Shown here in pieces: positions 24,581 through 34,326 of a stretch of 64,000 bases of DNA (position 1 is its first letter; each line of letters opens with the position of its first letter). The position numbers were made by a program, and so were the translations under genes. The DNA comes from Actinomycetales bacterium. Its GTDB lineage: Bacteria > Actinomycetota > Actinomycetes > Actinomycetales > Cellulomonadaceae. The stretch is taken from assembly GCA_020444245.1 (NCBI GenBank), contig JAHLLI010000006.1:124001-188000 (forward strand). Direction: 5' to 3'. Below the pieces are notes generated by a model. That model ran no database searches, was not told where the DNA came from, and worked only from the letters and a program-made list of their open reading frames with translations.

Positions 24581-25072
24581 ATGGCGATGCGAGAGATCCG
24601 CGTGGTCCCGGACCCGGTGCTGCGCACCCCGTGCGCGCCGATCACCGACATCGATGACCGCGTACGGGGCCTGGTGGAAGACCTCCTGGAGACCGTGGAC
24701 CACGAAGGTCGCGCGGGTCTGGCGGCCAACCAGATCGGGGTCAGCCTCCGGGCGTTCTCCTGGAACATCGACGACGAGGTGTCCTACATCCTCAACCCGG
24801 TCCTCGTGGAGGTCTCCGAGGACGAGTACCAGGAGGGCGAGGAGGGCTGCTTGTCGGTCCCCGGCCTGTGGTACCCGACGCGGCGCGCCTGGTACGCGCG
24901 CGTCGAGGGCATCGACCTGGACGGCAAGAAGGTCGTGGTCGAGGGGACCGAGCTGATGGCCCGCGCCCTCCAGCACGAGACGGACCACCTGGACGGCAAG
25001 CTCTACCTGGACCGGCTCGAGCGCGCGGTCCGCAAGAAGGCGATGCAGCAGATGCGCGAGCAGCTCGGGTAG
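24581..25072 (+). CDS. def: peptide deformylase
   Basis: Removes the formyl group from the N-terminal methionine of nascent proteins. All three metal-site motifs are present in 163 aa: GLAANQIG (residues 46-53), EGCLS (C90) and QHETDHLDG (H132, E133, H136). Start at ATG 24581; ATG 24587 is equally possible. Divergent from the YtxH-like gene. Methionine aminopeptidase, the next enzyme of N-terminal processing, lies at 48396-49283. Confidence 0.96.
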   Translation: MAMREIRVVPDPVLRTPCAPITDIDDRVRGLVEDLLETVDHEGRAGLAANQIGVSLRAFSWNIDDEVSYILNPVLVEVSEDEYQEGEEGCLSVPGLWYPTRRAWYARVEGIDLDGKKVVVEGTELMARALQHETDHLDGKLYLDRLERAVRKKAMQQMREQLG

Positions 25073-25181
25073 CGAGCCTGCTGGCATTCGGGAGCCCCAT
25101 CGGGCATCCTGGGCACGAACACCGCGGTGTCTCCGAGGTCGAGGGCGTAGGGGAAGACGACCCCCGATCCAGGAGGACGAG

Positions 25182-25670
25182 ATGGCGAGTCTGACGCGCG
25201 GTGTCCTTTTCGTGCACTCAGCGCCCCGTGCCCTGTGCCCGCACATCGAGTGGGCGGCCGGTGGCGTCCTCGGCGTGCGCCTGTCGCTGGACTGGACCCC
25301 GCAGCCGGCCGAACCCGGCACCTACCGCGCCGAGGCGTCCTGGCAGGGGGCGGCGGGTACCGGCGCCCGCCTGACGTCGGCGCTGCGCGGCTGGGCGCAC
25401 CTGCGGTACGAGGTGACCGAGGAACCGAGCCACGGCACCGACGGCGGCCGCTGGAGCCACACGCCCGAGCTGGGGATCTTCCATGCGCCGATCGACGTGC
25501 ACGGCAACACCCTGGTGCCCGAGGACCGCGTGCGTGCGGCGATGGAGAACCCCGAGACGATGGCGCTCGAGCTCGAGCTGGCGCTCGGTCAGGCGTGGGA
25601 CGACGAGCTCGAGCCGTTCCGCTACGCGGGGGCCGGCGCTCCGGTGCGGTGGCTGCACCGGGTGGGTTAG
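25182..25670 (+). CDS. DUF3145 domain-containing protein
   Basis: A 162-aa actinobacterial protein of the DUF3145 family, recognised by the opening GVLFVHSAPRALCPHIEWA and the segments LDWTPQPAEPGTYRAE and VHGNTLVPEDRVRAAM. No signal or membrane segment. CAGGAGGACGAG precedes the ATG. The function of the family is not known to me. Its stop overlaps by four bases the stop of the convergent membrane protein gene. Confidence 0.9.
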   Translation: MASLTRGVLFVHSAPRALCPHIEWAAGGVLGVRLSLDWTPQPAEPGTYRAEASWQGAAGTGARLTSALRGWAHLRYEVTEEPSHGTDGGRWSHTPELGIFHAPIDVHGNTLVPEDRVRAAMENPETMALELELALGQAWDDELEPFRYAGAGAPVRWLHRVG

Positions 25671-26050
25671 TCCTCCTCGGAGTCCGTCTCCTTCAGCTTC
25701 TTCTCGCGCTCGCGCAGCTGCTCCTCCCACTCCTTGAGCATCTGCTCGTGCTGGGCGTCGGAGCGCTGGATGCCGGCGAGGAACTCGGGGTCGTCGTCGG
25801 GGCCGCGGGGCGGCCGCTCGTACTCCGGGAACCCGGCGGTCTTCGTCGAGGGCCACGGCACGTTGCGCGGTGCGCTCGCCTGCGGCTTGCCTGCGACGAG
25901 GTAGGCGATCGCACCGACGATCGGGAAGAAGATGATGAGCACGATCCACGCCCACTGCGGCAGGTTCCTGACCGACGGCCCGGCCTGGACGCAGTCGATC
26001 AGCGCGTAGATCGTCAGCGCCAGCTCGATGATGAACGGCAGGTAGCGCAC
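25667..26050 (-). CDS. PLDc_N domain-containing small membrane protein
   Basis: A 127-aa protein with two N-terminal membrane helices (YLPFIIELALTIYALIDC and WAWIVLIIFFPIVGAIAYLV) forming the PLDc_N (phospholipase D nuclease N-terminal) domain, then a charged tail ending in a coiled-coil-like helix (EQMLKEWEEQLREREKKLKE). Start at GTG with GAAGGGGG upstream. It has no catalytic domain. Lies just downstream of fabF, 37 bases away, possibly read with it. Confidence 0.82.
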   Translation of the reverse strand: MRYLPFIIELALTIYALIDCVQAGPSVRNLPQWAWIVLIIFFPIVGAIAYLVAGKPQASAPRNVPWPSTKTAGFPEYERPPRGPDDDPEFLAGIQRSDAQHEQMLKEWEEQLREREKKLKETDSEED

Positions 26051-26087
26051 CGGACCCCCTTCGTCACTCCGAGCGTACCGAGCGCGC

Positions 26088-27320
26088 TCAGGTGGTGACG
26101 ACCAGGGCGACGTTGTGCCCGCCGAACCCGAACGAGTTGTTGATCGCGGCGATCTGGCCCTCGGGCAGCCCGCGCGGCGTGTCGCGCACCAGGTCGAGCA
26201 CCAGCTCGGGGTCCGGCTCGGTGACGTTGATGGTCGGCGGGGCGGTCCGCTCACGCAGCGCGAGGATCGTGAAGATCGTCTCGAGCGCGCCGGCGCCGCC
26301 CAGCAGGTGGCCGGTCATCGACTTGGTCGCGGACAGTCGCACGTGGTCGGCGTCGCCGCCGAGCACCTCGCGGATGCTGCGGGCCTCGATGAGGTCGCCC
26401 ACCACGGTAGAGGTCGCGTGCGCGTTGACGTGGTGCACGTCGGTGGGGGCGACCCCCGCATCCTGGAGCGCGGCGCGCATCGCGGCGATCTGGCCCCGGC
26501 CGCTCGGCTCGGGGGAGGTCATGTGGTACCCGTCGGCGGACAGCCCGACCCCCGCGATCCGGGCGTGCACGGTCGCGCCGCGCGCGGCGGCGTGCTCGGC
26601 GCTCTCCAGGACCACGATCCCCGCGCCCTCGCCGAGCACGAACCCGTCGCGGGCGGTGTCGTACGGCCGCGACGCCCCTGCCGGGTCGTCGTTGCGGGTG
26701 GACAGCGTCCTCGACGCCGCGAACGCGGCGATCGGCATCGGGTGGATCGCAGCCTCGGTACCTCCGGCGACCACGACGTCGGCGCGGCCGCTGCGGATCA
26801 TCTCCAGGCCGTACCCGATGGCCTCGGCGCCCGACGCACATGCGGACACCAGCGCGTGCGCACCGGCACGCGCGCCCACCTCGAGCTCGACGTAGGCGGC
26901 CGGGGAGTTGGGCATGAGCATCGGCACCGTCATGGGCAGGACCCGGCGCGCACCCTTCTCGCGCATGGTGTCCCAGGCGTCCAGCGTGGTCCAGATCCCG
27001 CCGATGCCGGAGCTCACGACGACGCCGAGCCGCTCGGGCTCGACCTCCGGCGCTCCCGCGTGGGCCCACGCCTCGCGGGTGGCCACGATCGCGTACTGCG
27101 CGGACGGGTCCATCCGCTTGGTCTCGGGCCGCGGGAGCACGTCCGCGGCCGGCACCGCGAGGGACGCGGCGAAGCTCACCGGGATCTCGTAGGTGGCGGC
27201 CCAGTCGTTGTCGAGGGTGCGTGCACCTGAGGTGCCGGCCAGTGCGGCCTGCCACGTCGAGGCGACGTCCCCGCCGAGCGGGGTGGTGGCGCCGAGTCCG
27301 GTGACGACGACGTCTCGCAT
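26088..27320 (-). CDS. fabF: 3-oxoacyl-ACP synthase II (FabF)
   Basis: Elongating condensing enzyme of fatty-acid synthase II, 410 aa. The nucleophile is C161 (SACASGAEAIG), and the two catalytic histidines are in HHVNAHATST and the HLLGGAGALE region. Start ATG with CGGAGGT six bases upstream. Last gene of the operon fabD-fabH-acpP-fabF, 62 bases after acpP. Confidence 0.96.
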   Translation of the reverse strand: MRDVVVTGLGATTPLGGDVASTWQAALAGTSGARTLDNDWAATYEIPVSFAASLAVPAADVLPRPETKRMDPSAQYAIVATREAWAHAGAPEVEPERLGVVVSSGIGGIWTTLDAWDTMREKGARRVLPMTVPMLMPNSPAAYVELEVGARAGAHALVSACASGAEAIGYGLEMIRSGRADVVVAGGTEAAIHPMPIAAFAASRTLSTRNDDPAGASRPYDTARDGFVLGEGAGIVVLESAEHAAARGATVHARIAGVGLSADGYHMTSPEPSGRGQIAAMRAALQDAGVAPTDVHHVNAHATSTVVGDLIEARSIREVLGGDADHVRLSATKSMTGHLLGGAGALETIFTILALRERTAPPTINVTEPDPELVLDLVRDTPRGLPEGQIAAINNSFGFGGHNVALVVTT

Positions 27321-27382
27321 GGTGAACCTCCGGTGATAGGAGCGCAGCGGCCCGCCGGGTGGGGCGGGCCGCTGCGGATCGC

Positions 27383-27631
27383 TCAGGACTGGGCGCTGTT
27401 GATGAAGCTGACGGCGTCGCCGACGGTCGCGAGGTTCTTGACCTCGTCGTCGGGGATGCGCACGGTGAACTTCTCCTCGGCGAGGGTGACGATGGTCATC
27501 ATCGACAGCGAGTCGATGTCCAGGTCGTCGGTGAAGGACTTCTCCTGCGAGACGGATTCCGTGGGCAGACCGGTCTCCTCGCTGACGATCTCGGCCAGCC
27601 CGGCCAGGATCTCCTGCTCGCTGAACGCCAT
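27383..27631 (-). CDS. acpP: acyl carrier protein
   Basis: An 82-aa acidic four-helix carrier. The phosphopantetheine serine is S41 in the DIDSLSM motif. Carries growing acyl chains between FabD, FabH and FabF, encoded on either side. A GGAGTG-type site precedes the ATG. Confidence 0.96.
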   Translation of the reverse strand: MAFSEQEILAGLAEIVSEETGLPTESVSQEKSFTDDLDIDSLSMMTIVTLAEEKFTVRIPDDEVKNLATVGDAVSFINSAQS

Positions 27632-27678
27632 GTGGCACTCCTTGGTGGTGGTGGACGGTGACCGATCGGCCACCAGAA

Positions 27679-28674
27679 CTAGGGGAGGACGACGACCTGA
27701 GCGGCGTAGACGAGCCCGGCGCCGAAGCCGATCTGGAGAGCGATGTCCCCGCGCTTCGCCTCGCCCTCGCGCAGGAGCCGCTCGATGGCGAGCGGGATCG
27801 ACGCGGCCGACGTGTTGCCGGTGTCGGCGATGTCGCGGCCGACGACGACGCTCTCGGGCAGCCCGAGCTGCTTGATCATCTGGTCGATGATCCGCATGTT
27901 CGCCTGGTGGGGGACGAAGACGTCGATGTCCTCCGGGGTGAGCCCGGCGGCCTTGATGGCCTCCAGCGCGATCGGGGCCATCTGCCAGACCGCCCACTTG
28001 AAGACGCTCGCGCCCTCCTGGCGCAGGGTCGGCATGGTGCCGGTCCGCGCCGCCTCGGGCAGCGAGTGGGTCTGCGTGATGAGGCTCGCCCGCCCGCCGT
28101 CGGAGCCCCAGATGGTGGGGCCGATGCCGGGCGTCTCGGACGGCCCGATCACGACGGCCCCGGCGCCGTCGCCCAGCAGGAAGCTGATGGAGCGGTCCGT
28201 CGGGTCGATGAAGTCGCTCATCTTCTCGGCGCCGATGACGAGCACGTGCTTGGCCAGGCCCGAGCGGACCAGCGCGTCGGCCTGGCCCACGCCGTAGCTG
28301 TACCCGGCGCAGGCGGCGGAGATGTCGTACGCGGCGGCCGGGGTCGCCCCGAGCCGGTCGGCGATGATCGCGGCGGCGGCCGGCGTCTGGTTGAAGTAGG
28401 TGACCGTGGAGACGATGACCGCGTCCAGGTCCGCCCCGGTCAGACCGGCGTCCTCCAGCGCGAGGCGGGCGGCCTGCTCGGAGAGGTCGAGCACGTCGGT
28501 GTCGGCTCCCGCACGCCGGCGCGTGACGATGCCGGTGCGCTGGCGGATCCACTCGTCGGAGCTGTCGATGGGGCCGGCCACGTCGTCGTTGGTGACGACG
28601 TTCTCCCCGCGCACCCCGCCGAGGCCGAGGATGCGCGTGTACTTCGGTCCGGAGGCCTGCTGCAGGGTGGTCAC
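27679..28674 (-). CDS. fabH: 3-oxoacyl-ACP synthase III (FabH)
   Basis: Initiating condensing enzyme, 331 aa, joins acyl-CoA to malonyl-ACP. Catalytic triad: C122 (SAACAGYSYG), His in HQANMRIID, Asn in TGNTSAASIPLA. Starts with GTG overlapping the fabD stop (GTGA). In actinobacteria this enzyme commonly accepts branched primers; specificity not visible here. Confidence 0.96.
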   Translation of the reverse strand: MTTLQQASGPKYTRILGLGGVRGENVVTNDDVAGPIDSSDEWIRQRTGIVTRRRAGADTDVLDLSEQAARLALEDAGLTGADLDAVIVSTVTYFNQTPAAAAIIADRLGATPAAAYDISAACAGYSYGVGQADALVRSGLAKHVLVIGAEKMSDFIDPTDRSISFLLGDGAGAVVIGPSETPGIGPTIWGSDGGRASLITQTHSLPEAARTGTMPTLRQEGASVFKWAVWQMAPIALEAIKAAGLTPEDIDVFVPHQANMRIIDQMIKQLGLPESVVVGRDIADTGNTSAASIPLAIERLLREGEAKRGDIALQIGFGAGLVYAAQVVVLP

Positions 28675-29594
28675 GCGCTCTCCTTGTCGGCGATCAGCTT
28701 GTGCGCGGCGGCGAGGTCGTCGGGCGTCTTGACCGCCACGGTCTCGACGCCGGGCAGGCTACGCCGGGCCAGGCCCGTGAGCACACCCGCCGGTGCGAGC
28801 TCGATGAGGCGCGTGACTCCCAGGTCGCGCAGGCTCCCGGTCACCAGGTCCCAGCGGACCGGGGCGACGACCTGCTGGACGAGCCGGGCGAGCGCGTCGG
28901 CCGGGAAGTCCTCCCCGTCGAGGTCCGACAGCCAGCGCACCGTGGCGGGGGCGACCTCGACGCCGGCCGTCGCGGCGGCGAACGGTTCGAGCGCCGGCTC
29001 CATGAAGGGGGTGTGGAACGCACCGGCGACCTGCAGAGGGATCACGCGTGCCCGCGCCGGAGGCGCCGCGGCCAGCGCCTCGAGCGCCTCGTGCGTGCCG
29101 GCGGCGACCACCTGGCCTGCCGCGTTGACGTTGGCTGCGTACGCGCCGGCGGCCTCGATGGCTGCGCTCACCTCGGAGGCGTCTCCGCCGACCACAGCGC
29201 TCATCCCGGTCGCGACCTGCGCGGCGGCGTCGGCCATGGCCCGTGCACGGGCGCCCACAAGCGTGACGGCCTGCGGTCCGGAGAGCACACCGGCCACGGC
29301 GGCCGCGGCGAGCTCGCCCACCGAGTGGCCGGCCGTCACGTCGACGAGGCCCGGCGCCTCGCGGCCGTCCAGGACCGCCTCGAACGTCAGCAGCGAGGCC
29401 GCCACGATCAGCGGCTGGGCGATCGCCGTGTCGCGGATCGTGTCGGCGTCAGACGTGGTGCCGTGGAGGTTCAGGTCGACGCCGGCGGCCTCGGAGAGCT
29501 CACCGAGGCGGTCCGTCATCCCCGGCAGCTCGAGCCACGGAGCGAGGAACCCGGGGGTCTGGGAGCCCTGTCCAGGGCACACGATCGCGAGCAC
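28671..29594 (-). CDS. fabD: malonyl-CoA:ACP acyltransferase (FabD)
   Basis: A 307-aa transferase that loads malonate onto ACP. PGQGSQ near the start, GHSVGELAA with nucleophile S91, and AGAFHTPFM with the catalytic His. Start placed at GTG 29594, where homology begins; the ribosome site is weak. First gene of the fab operon, 89 bases after the PucR-type regulator on the same strand. Confidence 0.95.
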   Translation of the reverse strand: MLAIVCPGQGSQTPGFLAPWLELPGMTDRLGELSEAAGVDLNLHGTTSDADTIRDTAIAQPLIVAASLLTFEAVLDGREAPGLVDVTAGHSVGELAAAAVAGVLSGPQAVTLVGARARAMADAAAQVATGMSAVVGGDASEVSAAIEAAGAYAANVNAAGQVVAAGTHEALEALAAAPPARARVIPLQVAGAFHTPFMEPALEPFAAATAGVEVAPATVRWLSDLDGEDFPADALARLVQQVVAPVRWDLVTGSLRDLGVTRLIELAPAGVLTGLARRSLPGVETVAVKTPDDLAAAHKLIADKESA

Positions 29595-29683
29595 CCGACC
29601 ACTCTGCCCGGCGATGTCCGGTTCTCCGGCCGACGACTGCGACAAAGAACCCCGTCTCGCTTGTTCGGAACCTACAACGCCCC
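29595..29683 (-). promoter_or_regulatory. gap between fasR and fabD, probable fab operon promoter/activator site
   Basis: The 89 bases between the PucR-type regulator and fabD. In Streptomyces, FasR activates fabDHPF from the equivalent gap. A TTGTCG-like -35 box is visible on the minus strand, but no palindrome stands out by eye. Confidence 0.4.
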
Positions 29684-30853
29684 TCAGGTGCGCGGAGCGT
29701 CCTCCAGCCGACCGACGGCCAGCGCGATCGCGAGCACGAAGCTCTCGCGGGCGTCCAGCGGGTCCCACCCGGTGACCTCGATGACCTTGCGCAGCCGGTA
29801 GCGCACGGTGTTGGGGTGCACGTAGAGCACCCGCGCGGCGGCCTCGAGCGAACGGCCGTGCTCGACGTGGGCGGCGAGCGTCTCCAGCAGCGAGCCGCCG
29901 GCCTCCTGCAGCGGCCGGTAGGCCTGCTCGATGAGCCGTGCCCGCGCGACGGCGTCTCCGACGAGGACCCGCTCGGGCAGCAGCTCGTCGGCGAGCACGG
30001 GGCACGGAGCGCCGGGCCAGGCGGGCGCGGCGGCGAGCCCGGCCAGCGCTGCGGCTGCCGAGGTCGCCGCCTCGCCGATGCGGGCGACCGCCGGGCCGAC
30101 CACCACGGGCCCTGGGCCGAACCGTGGCGTGATCTCGGCGGCCACCGAGCGCAGGTCGCCTTCCCCGCCCAGCACCACGATGAGCCGTCCGCCCTGGATC
30201 CCGACGAGCGCGTCGCCGGCCGCCCGCCGAGCGGCCCTCCGCAGCTCGCCGACCTGGACCTCGTCCAGCTCGGGTCGGGAGGCGCCCGCCATCACCAGCA
30301 CCGAGCCGTGCCCCGACCAGCCGAGCGCGGCGACCCTGGAGCGCAGTGCGTCGTCGTCGTCCCCGCGGACCAGGGCGTCGACGACGAGCGCCTCGAGCCG
30401 GGCGTCCCAGGCGCCGCGGGCCTCGGCGGCGCGGGCGTAGACCTCGGCGGCGGAGAACGCGACCTCCCGCGAGTAGCGGAGCACGGCCTCGCGCAGGTCC
30501 CGCTCGTAGCCGGGGGCAGCGAGCCGGTCGGAGTGGTCCTCGACGACCTCGACGATGACCCGCACGAGCTGGAGGGTGTGCTGGAGGGAGATCGAGCGCG
30601 TCAGCTCCGGCGGCGCGGCGGCGAAGATCTCGCCTGCGCCGTGCGGGGGAGTGGCGGGGTCCGCGAACCACGACGTGAAGCTGGTGATCCCGGCCTGCAC
30701 CACGAGGCCGACCCAGGAGCGGTCCTCGGCGGGCAGTGCCCGGTACCAGGGGAGGCTCTCGTCGAGCTTGCGCATCGCGGCGGCGGAGAGCAGCCCGGTG
30801 CCGTCGTGGAGCCGGCGCAGCGTGTGGGAGTCGCGGTGCGCCGTCGTCGCCAT
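29684..30853 (-). CDS. fasR: PucR-type transcriptional activator of fatty-acid synthesis (FasR-like)
   Basis: A 389-aa regulator whose C-terminus has the PucR helix-turn-helix (LEAAARVLYVHPNTVRYRLR and KVIEVTGWDPLDARESF). The N-terminal part holds a GGDEF-like/ligand region without catalytic motifs. Its place just before fabD-fabH-acpP-fabF matches FasR of Streptomyces, an activator of that operon. Start at ATG 30853; ATG 30865 is also possible. FasR of mycobacteria is an unrelated TetR protein. Confidence 0.88.
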   Translation of the reverse strand: MATTAHRDSHTLRRLHDGTGLLSAAAMRKLDESLPWYRALPAEDRSWVGLVVQAGITSFTSWFADPATPPHGAGEIFAAAPPELTRSISLQHTLQLVRVIVEVVEDHSDRLAAPGYERDLREAVLRYSREVAFSAAEVYARAAEARGAWDARLEALVVDALVRGDDDDALRSRVAALGWSGHGSVLVMAGASRPELDEVQVGELRRAARRAAGDALVGIQGGRLIVVLGGEGDLRSVAAEITPRFGPGPVVVGPAVARIGEAATSAAAALAGLAAAPAWPGAPCPVLADELLPERVLVGDAVARARLIEQAYRPLQEAGGSLLETLAAHVEHGRSLEAAARVLYVHPNTVRYRLRKVIEVTGWDPLDARESFVLAIALAVGRLEDAPRT

Positions 30854-31026
30854 GAGGCGCAGCATAGGCCGCGAGGCTGCGGTTACGGGAGCGTCGGTTG
30901 TGGGGACCCCACAACGTGCCGCGCGCTGTGGGTCCGGTGCGTCGCCGCGCCGCCGTGACCGCCGACGCAACAGGCGCGCAACCTCCGCGCCGCGTCGCCG
31001 AGCCTTGGGGCGGCTATGGTCGAGAC

Positions 31027-31704
31027 ATGGCTTTGCTCCAACGGCTACGTCGACTCGTGCTGGGGCCGCCTCCGGCGTCGACCGTCGGTTCGCGGCGCCC
31101 GACGTCGACCCCGCCGCCCGAGGCAGGTCAGGAAGACCGCCTCCGGACACGCCTGGTCGCCGACCCCAACGACGCGCGGTCGTTCGGCGCGCTGGCCGAG
31201 ATCGTGCGGCGTCGTGCCGGCGAGGCGCCCGGCGACGACCCCCTGTCGGCGCCCGCCGACCCCGAGGAGCGCCAGCGCGCGGCGGACCTCGCGGTGTGGT
31301 CGCTCGCCGAGGAGCTCGCAGGCAGCCCCAAGGCGTGGTTCCCGCTGATCGAGCTCGCGCGGCTGTCGGTCGAGGACGACCGCGAGGGTGCGCTGCGTCG
31401 TCTGGCCACCGCTGCCGAGCGCGATCCGTCGGGGAAGGCTCTCACCGAGGGTCTCGCGGTGCTGCGCGAGGCCGGGCTGCCGGTGGAGGCGCTCGGCCTG
31501 GGCGTCGGTCACTGGCGGGTGCGCGAGCAGGACCCCGCCGTCGGCCGCCAGCTCGTGCTCGCGGCGCTCGAGGCCGAGCGACCCGCCGAGGCGCGGCACC
31601 ACCTGGACGCTCTGCGCCTGCACCCCAACGAGAGCGCGGTCAGGTCGCTGCGTGACGAGCTCGAGCCGGCCGTCGAGCGCGCGGAGCGTCGCGTCTCGGA
31701 GTAG
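31027..31704 (+). CDS. hypothetical protein, helical repeat-like, 225 aa
   Basis: A soluble alpha-helical protein. Helix pairs such as DARSFGALAEIVRRRAG, WFPLIELARLSVEDDREGAL and RHHLDALRLHPNESAVRSL resemble TPR-type repeats. No signal peptide or membrane segment. Divergent from fasR. Family not recognised beyond an actinobacterial hypothetical. Confidence 0.72.
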   Translation: MALLQRLRRLVLGPPPASTVGSRRPTSTPPPEAGQEDRLRTRLVADPNDARSFGALAEIVRRRAGEAPGDDPLSAPADPEERQRAADLAVWSLAEELAGSPKAWFPLIELARLSVEDDREGALRRLATAAERDPSGKALTEGLAVLREAGLPVEALGLGVGHWRVREQDPAVGRQLVLAALEAERPAEARHHLDALRLHPNESAVRSLRDELEPAVERAERRVSE

Positions 31705-31892
31705 ACGCTCGAACGCCCAGGTCCGGACCGCTCCGCGACAACGATTCTCGGAGCGCGCCAGCGCTGCACGGTGCCGGCGCGCGCGACGCCGCGCCGCCCT
31801 CTGCACGTAGTTCCCGCGACGTTGTCCCGCTCCACCGTGCGGGTGAAGGATGGCTGCGCCTGATCCGGGCACCGATCAAAGGAGATCGATCC

Positions 31893-33728
31893 ATGTCGAC
31901 AACCACTCGACGAACCAGAGCGCTCGGCCTGCTCGCCGCCGCGACGCTCGTCCTGGCAGCCGCCACCCCGGCCGCCGCAGGCGGGCACGGCCATGGCTGG
32001 GGCGCTGCGGACCGCAGCTACGAGCTGACCGTGATGGGCACCACCGATCTGCACGGCAACGCGGTGAACTGGGACTACTTCAAGAATGCCGAGTACGACG
32101 ACTCGGCCCACAACGATGTCGGGCTGGCGAAGATCTCGACCCTGGTGAACCAGGTGCGCGCGGACAAGGGGCGCTCGAACACGCTGCTCATCGACGCCGG
32201 CGACACCCTCCAGGGCACGCCGCTGGACTACTACTACGCCAAGGTCGACCCGATCACGAACGGCACCACCCATCCCATGGCCGCCGCGATGAACGCGATC
32301 GGCTACGACGCCGCAGCCCTGGGGAACCACGAGTTCAACTACGGCCTGGACGTGCTGGACGCCTTCGAGAACCAGCTCGACTTCCCGCTGCTGGGTGCGA
32401 ACGCGATCGACGACCGCAACGGTCGGCCGGCGTTCCAGCCCTACGTGATCAAGATGGTCCGCGCCGGAACCGGCGTGCCCATCAAGGTCGGCATCCTCGG
32501 CCTGACGAACCCCGGCATCGCCATCTGGGACAAGGCCAACGTCGAGGGGAAGCTGAGCTTCCCCGGACTGGTCGAGCAGGCGAAGGTCTGGGTGCCCAAG
32601 ATGCGCAGGGCCGGCGCGGACGTGGTGATCGTCGCCGCGCACTCCGGTGCGGACACCTCCTCGTCCTACGGTGACGCGCTGCCGTTCCCGGAGAACGCGG
32701 CGACGCTCGTCGCCGAGCAGGTTCCGGGCATCGACGCGATCCTGGTCGGCCACGCGCACAAGGAGATCGCCGAGCGCGTGGTGGTCAACCAGCAGACCGG
32801 CAAGGAGGTCGTGCTGTCCGAGCCGCTGAAGTGGGGCGAGCGGCTCAGCGTGTTCGACATCGACCTCACGCTGCACCACGGCCACTGGACGGTCGACGAC
32901 GTGAGCTCGCAGGTCCTCAACGCCAACACGGTGCCGGAGGATCCCGCGATCGTGTCGCTCCTCGCCGACGACCAGCAGACCGTCGTCGACTACGTGAACT
33001 CAGTCATCGGGACGTCCACCGAGGAGCTCTCGGCGGCGACAGCGCGGTACGAGGACGCCGCCGCGCTGGACTTCATCAACTACGTCCAGGCGTCGTCGGT
33101 CAAGGCCAACCTCACCGGGACGGACGCTGACCTGCCGGTGCTGTCCATCGCAGCGCCGTTCAACCGGGCTGCCTCGATCCCGGCCGGCGACGTGTCGCTG
33201 CGCGACATCGCCGGGCTGTACATCTACGACAACACGCTGTTGGGCATCCGGTTCACGGGTGCCGAGGTCAAGGCCTACCTGGAGAAGTCCGCGCAGTACT
33301 TCCAGGCCGTGCCCGGCCCCGGGACCTACCCGGCCGACCAGGTCACCAACGCCGTGACGCCCACCGCCCCGAGCGGGACGCCGGACTACAACTACGACGT
33401 CATGTTCGGGCTGGACGCGCCCCTGACCTACGACATCGACCTGTCCCAGCCGGTGGGGTCGAGGATCGTGGACCTCGCCTACGGCGGCGTGCCGGTGGCC
33501 GACGGCGACGAGTTCGTCGTCGCGATCAACAACTACCGCCAGTCCGGCGGTGGCGGCTTCCCCGGCGTGACGACCGCTCCCGTGGTCGACAACCGGCTGG
33601 TCGAGATCCGGCAGCTGCTGATCGACTGGGTGACGGCGCAGGGCACGATCGACCCGACCCTGTTCAGCTCGACCAACCCCGACTGGCGGCTGACGTATGC
33701 GGGCACCCCGCTGACGATCACGCCGTGA
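31893..33728 (+). CDS. secreted 5'-nucleotidase/2',3'-cyclic phosphodiesterase family protein
   Basis: A 611-aa exported metallophosphoesterase with signal peptide (ALGLLAAATLVLAAATPAAA). The N-terminal calcineurin-like domain has TTDLHGN, DAGDTLQGT, GNHEFNYG, AAHSGAD and VGHAHKEI metal-site motifs. The C-terminal 5_nucleotid_C domain begins near residue 375 and includes NNYRQSGGGGFPG. Hydrolyses extracellular nucleotides, releasing phosphate and nucleosides. AAAGGAGATC precedes the ATG. Stands alone. Confidence 0.93.
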   Translation: MSTTTRRTRALGLLAAATLVLAAATPAAAGGHGHGWGAADRSYELTVMGTTDLHGNAVNWDYFKNAEYDDSAHNDVGLAKISTLVNQVRADKGRSNTLLIDAGDTLQGTPLDYYYAKVDPITNGTTHPMAAAMNAIGYDAAALGNHEFNYGLDVLDAFENQLDFPLLGANAIDDRNGRPAFQPYVIKMVRAGTGVPIKVGILGLTNPGIAIWDKANVEGKLSFPGLVEQAKVWVPKMRRAGADVVIVAAHSGADTSSSYGDALPFPENAATLVAEQVPGIDAILVGHAHKEIAERVVVNQQTGKEVVLSEPLKWGERLSVFDIDLTLHHGHWTVDDVSSQVLNANTVPEDPAIVSLLADDQQTVVDYVNSVIGTSTEELSAATARYEDAAALDFINYVQASSVKANLTGTDADLPVLSIAAPFNRAASIPAGDVSLRDIAGLYIYDNTLLGIRFTGAEVKAYLEKSAQYFQAVPGPGTYPADQVTNAVTPTAPSGTPDYNYDVMFGLDAPLTYDIDLSQPVGSRIVDLAYGGVPVADGDEFVVAINNYRQSGGGGFPGVTTAPVVDNRLVEIRQLLIDWVTAQGTIDPTLFSSTNPDWRLTYAGTPLTITP

Positions 33729-33799
33729 ACCGTTGGCCGGCCGCCGCGGGAGTCACCCGCGGCGGCCGGCCGGCTCGGACTCGAGCGACCGGCCGCGGC

Positions 33800-34144
33800 T
33801 CAGCCCGGCGTCGCAGGCCCGGCGCCGGTCTCGGCCCCCGCGATGCCGGTTGCGGTCACCAGGTGCATCCGCTGGACCTCCACCGAGGTGACGAAGTCGT
33901 CGACCTGGTCGAGGAAGCGTCGGGTCGTGGGCTGCGCCTCGTGCTCGTCCAGGGCCTCCTCGGACTCGTAGAGCTCGTAGAACACGCGGACGTCGGGCTC
34001 CGCGTCGAGCGCGTGCACGGCGTAGGCCACGGTGCGGGGTTCGTGCGCCGCGATGCCCGCCACGGTGTCGCGCATCATCGCGTCGAACGCCTCGGCGCGC
34101 CCGGGCTTCAGGGCGAACCGAACCACCAAGCCGAAATGGGCCAT
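33800..34144 (-). CDS. antibiotic biosynthesis monooxygenase (ABM) domain protein
   Basis: A 114-aa ferredoxin-like fold protein of the ABM family: FGLVVRFALKPGRAEAFDAM, then EPDVRVFYELYESEEALDEH. GAGGAGGATCTG precedes ATG 34144. Such proteins act as small dimeric oxygenases or as quinol monooxygenase-like enzymes; many have no known substrate. Confidence 0.85.
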   Translation of the reverse strand: MAHFGLVVRFALKPGRAEAFDAMMRDTVAGIAAHEPRTVAYAVHALDAEPDVRVFYELYESEEALDEHEAQPTTRRFLDQVDDFVTSVEVQRMHLVTATGIAGAETGAGPATPG

Positions 34145-34326
34145 CAGATCCTCCTCGGGACGGTCCGACCCTCCCACAGCGGGGCGTCCGTGGTCGCCGG
34201 AACAGCGGTCCCATCCGCCGCCTCCGAGTCCCGGATGGCGCGCTCGGGACGGCCATCAGCGCGGTCGCGAGCCGGAGCCTTCCAACCGTCCCGCGACTAC
34301 GATTGGTCGTGGGGGAGGTGGGCGAA

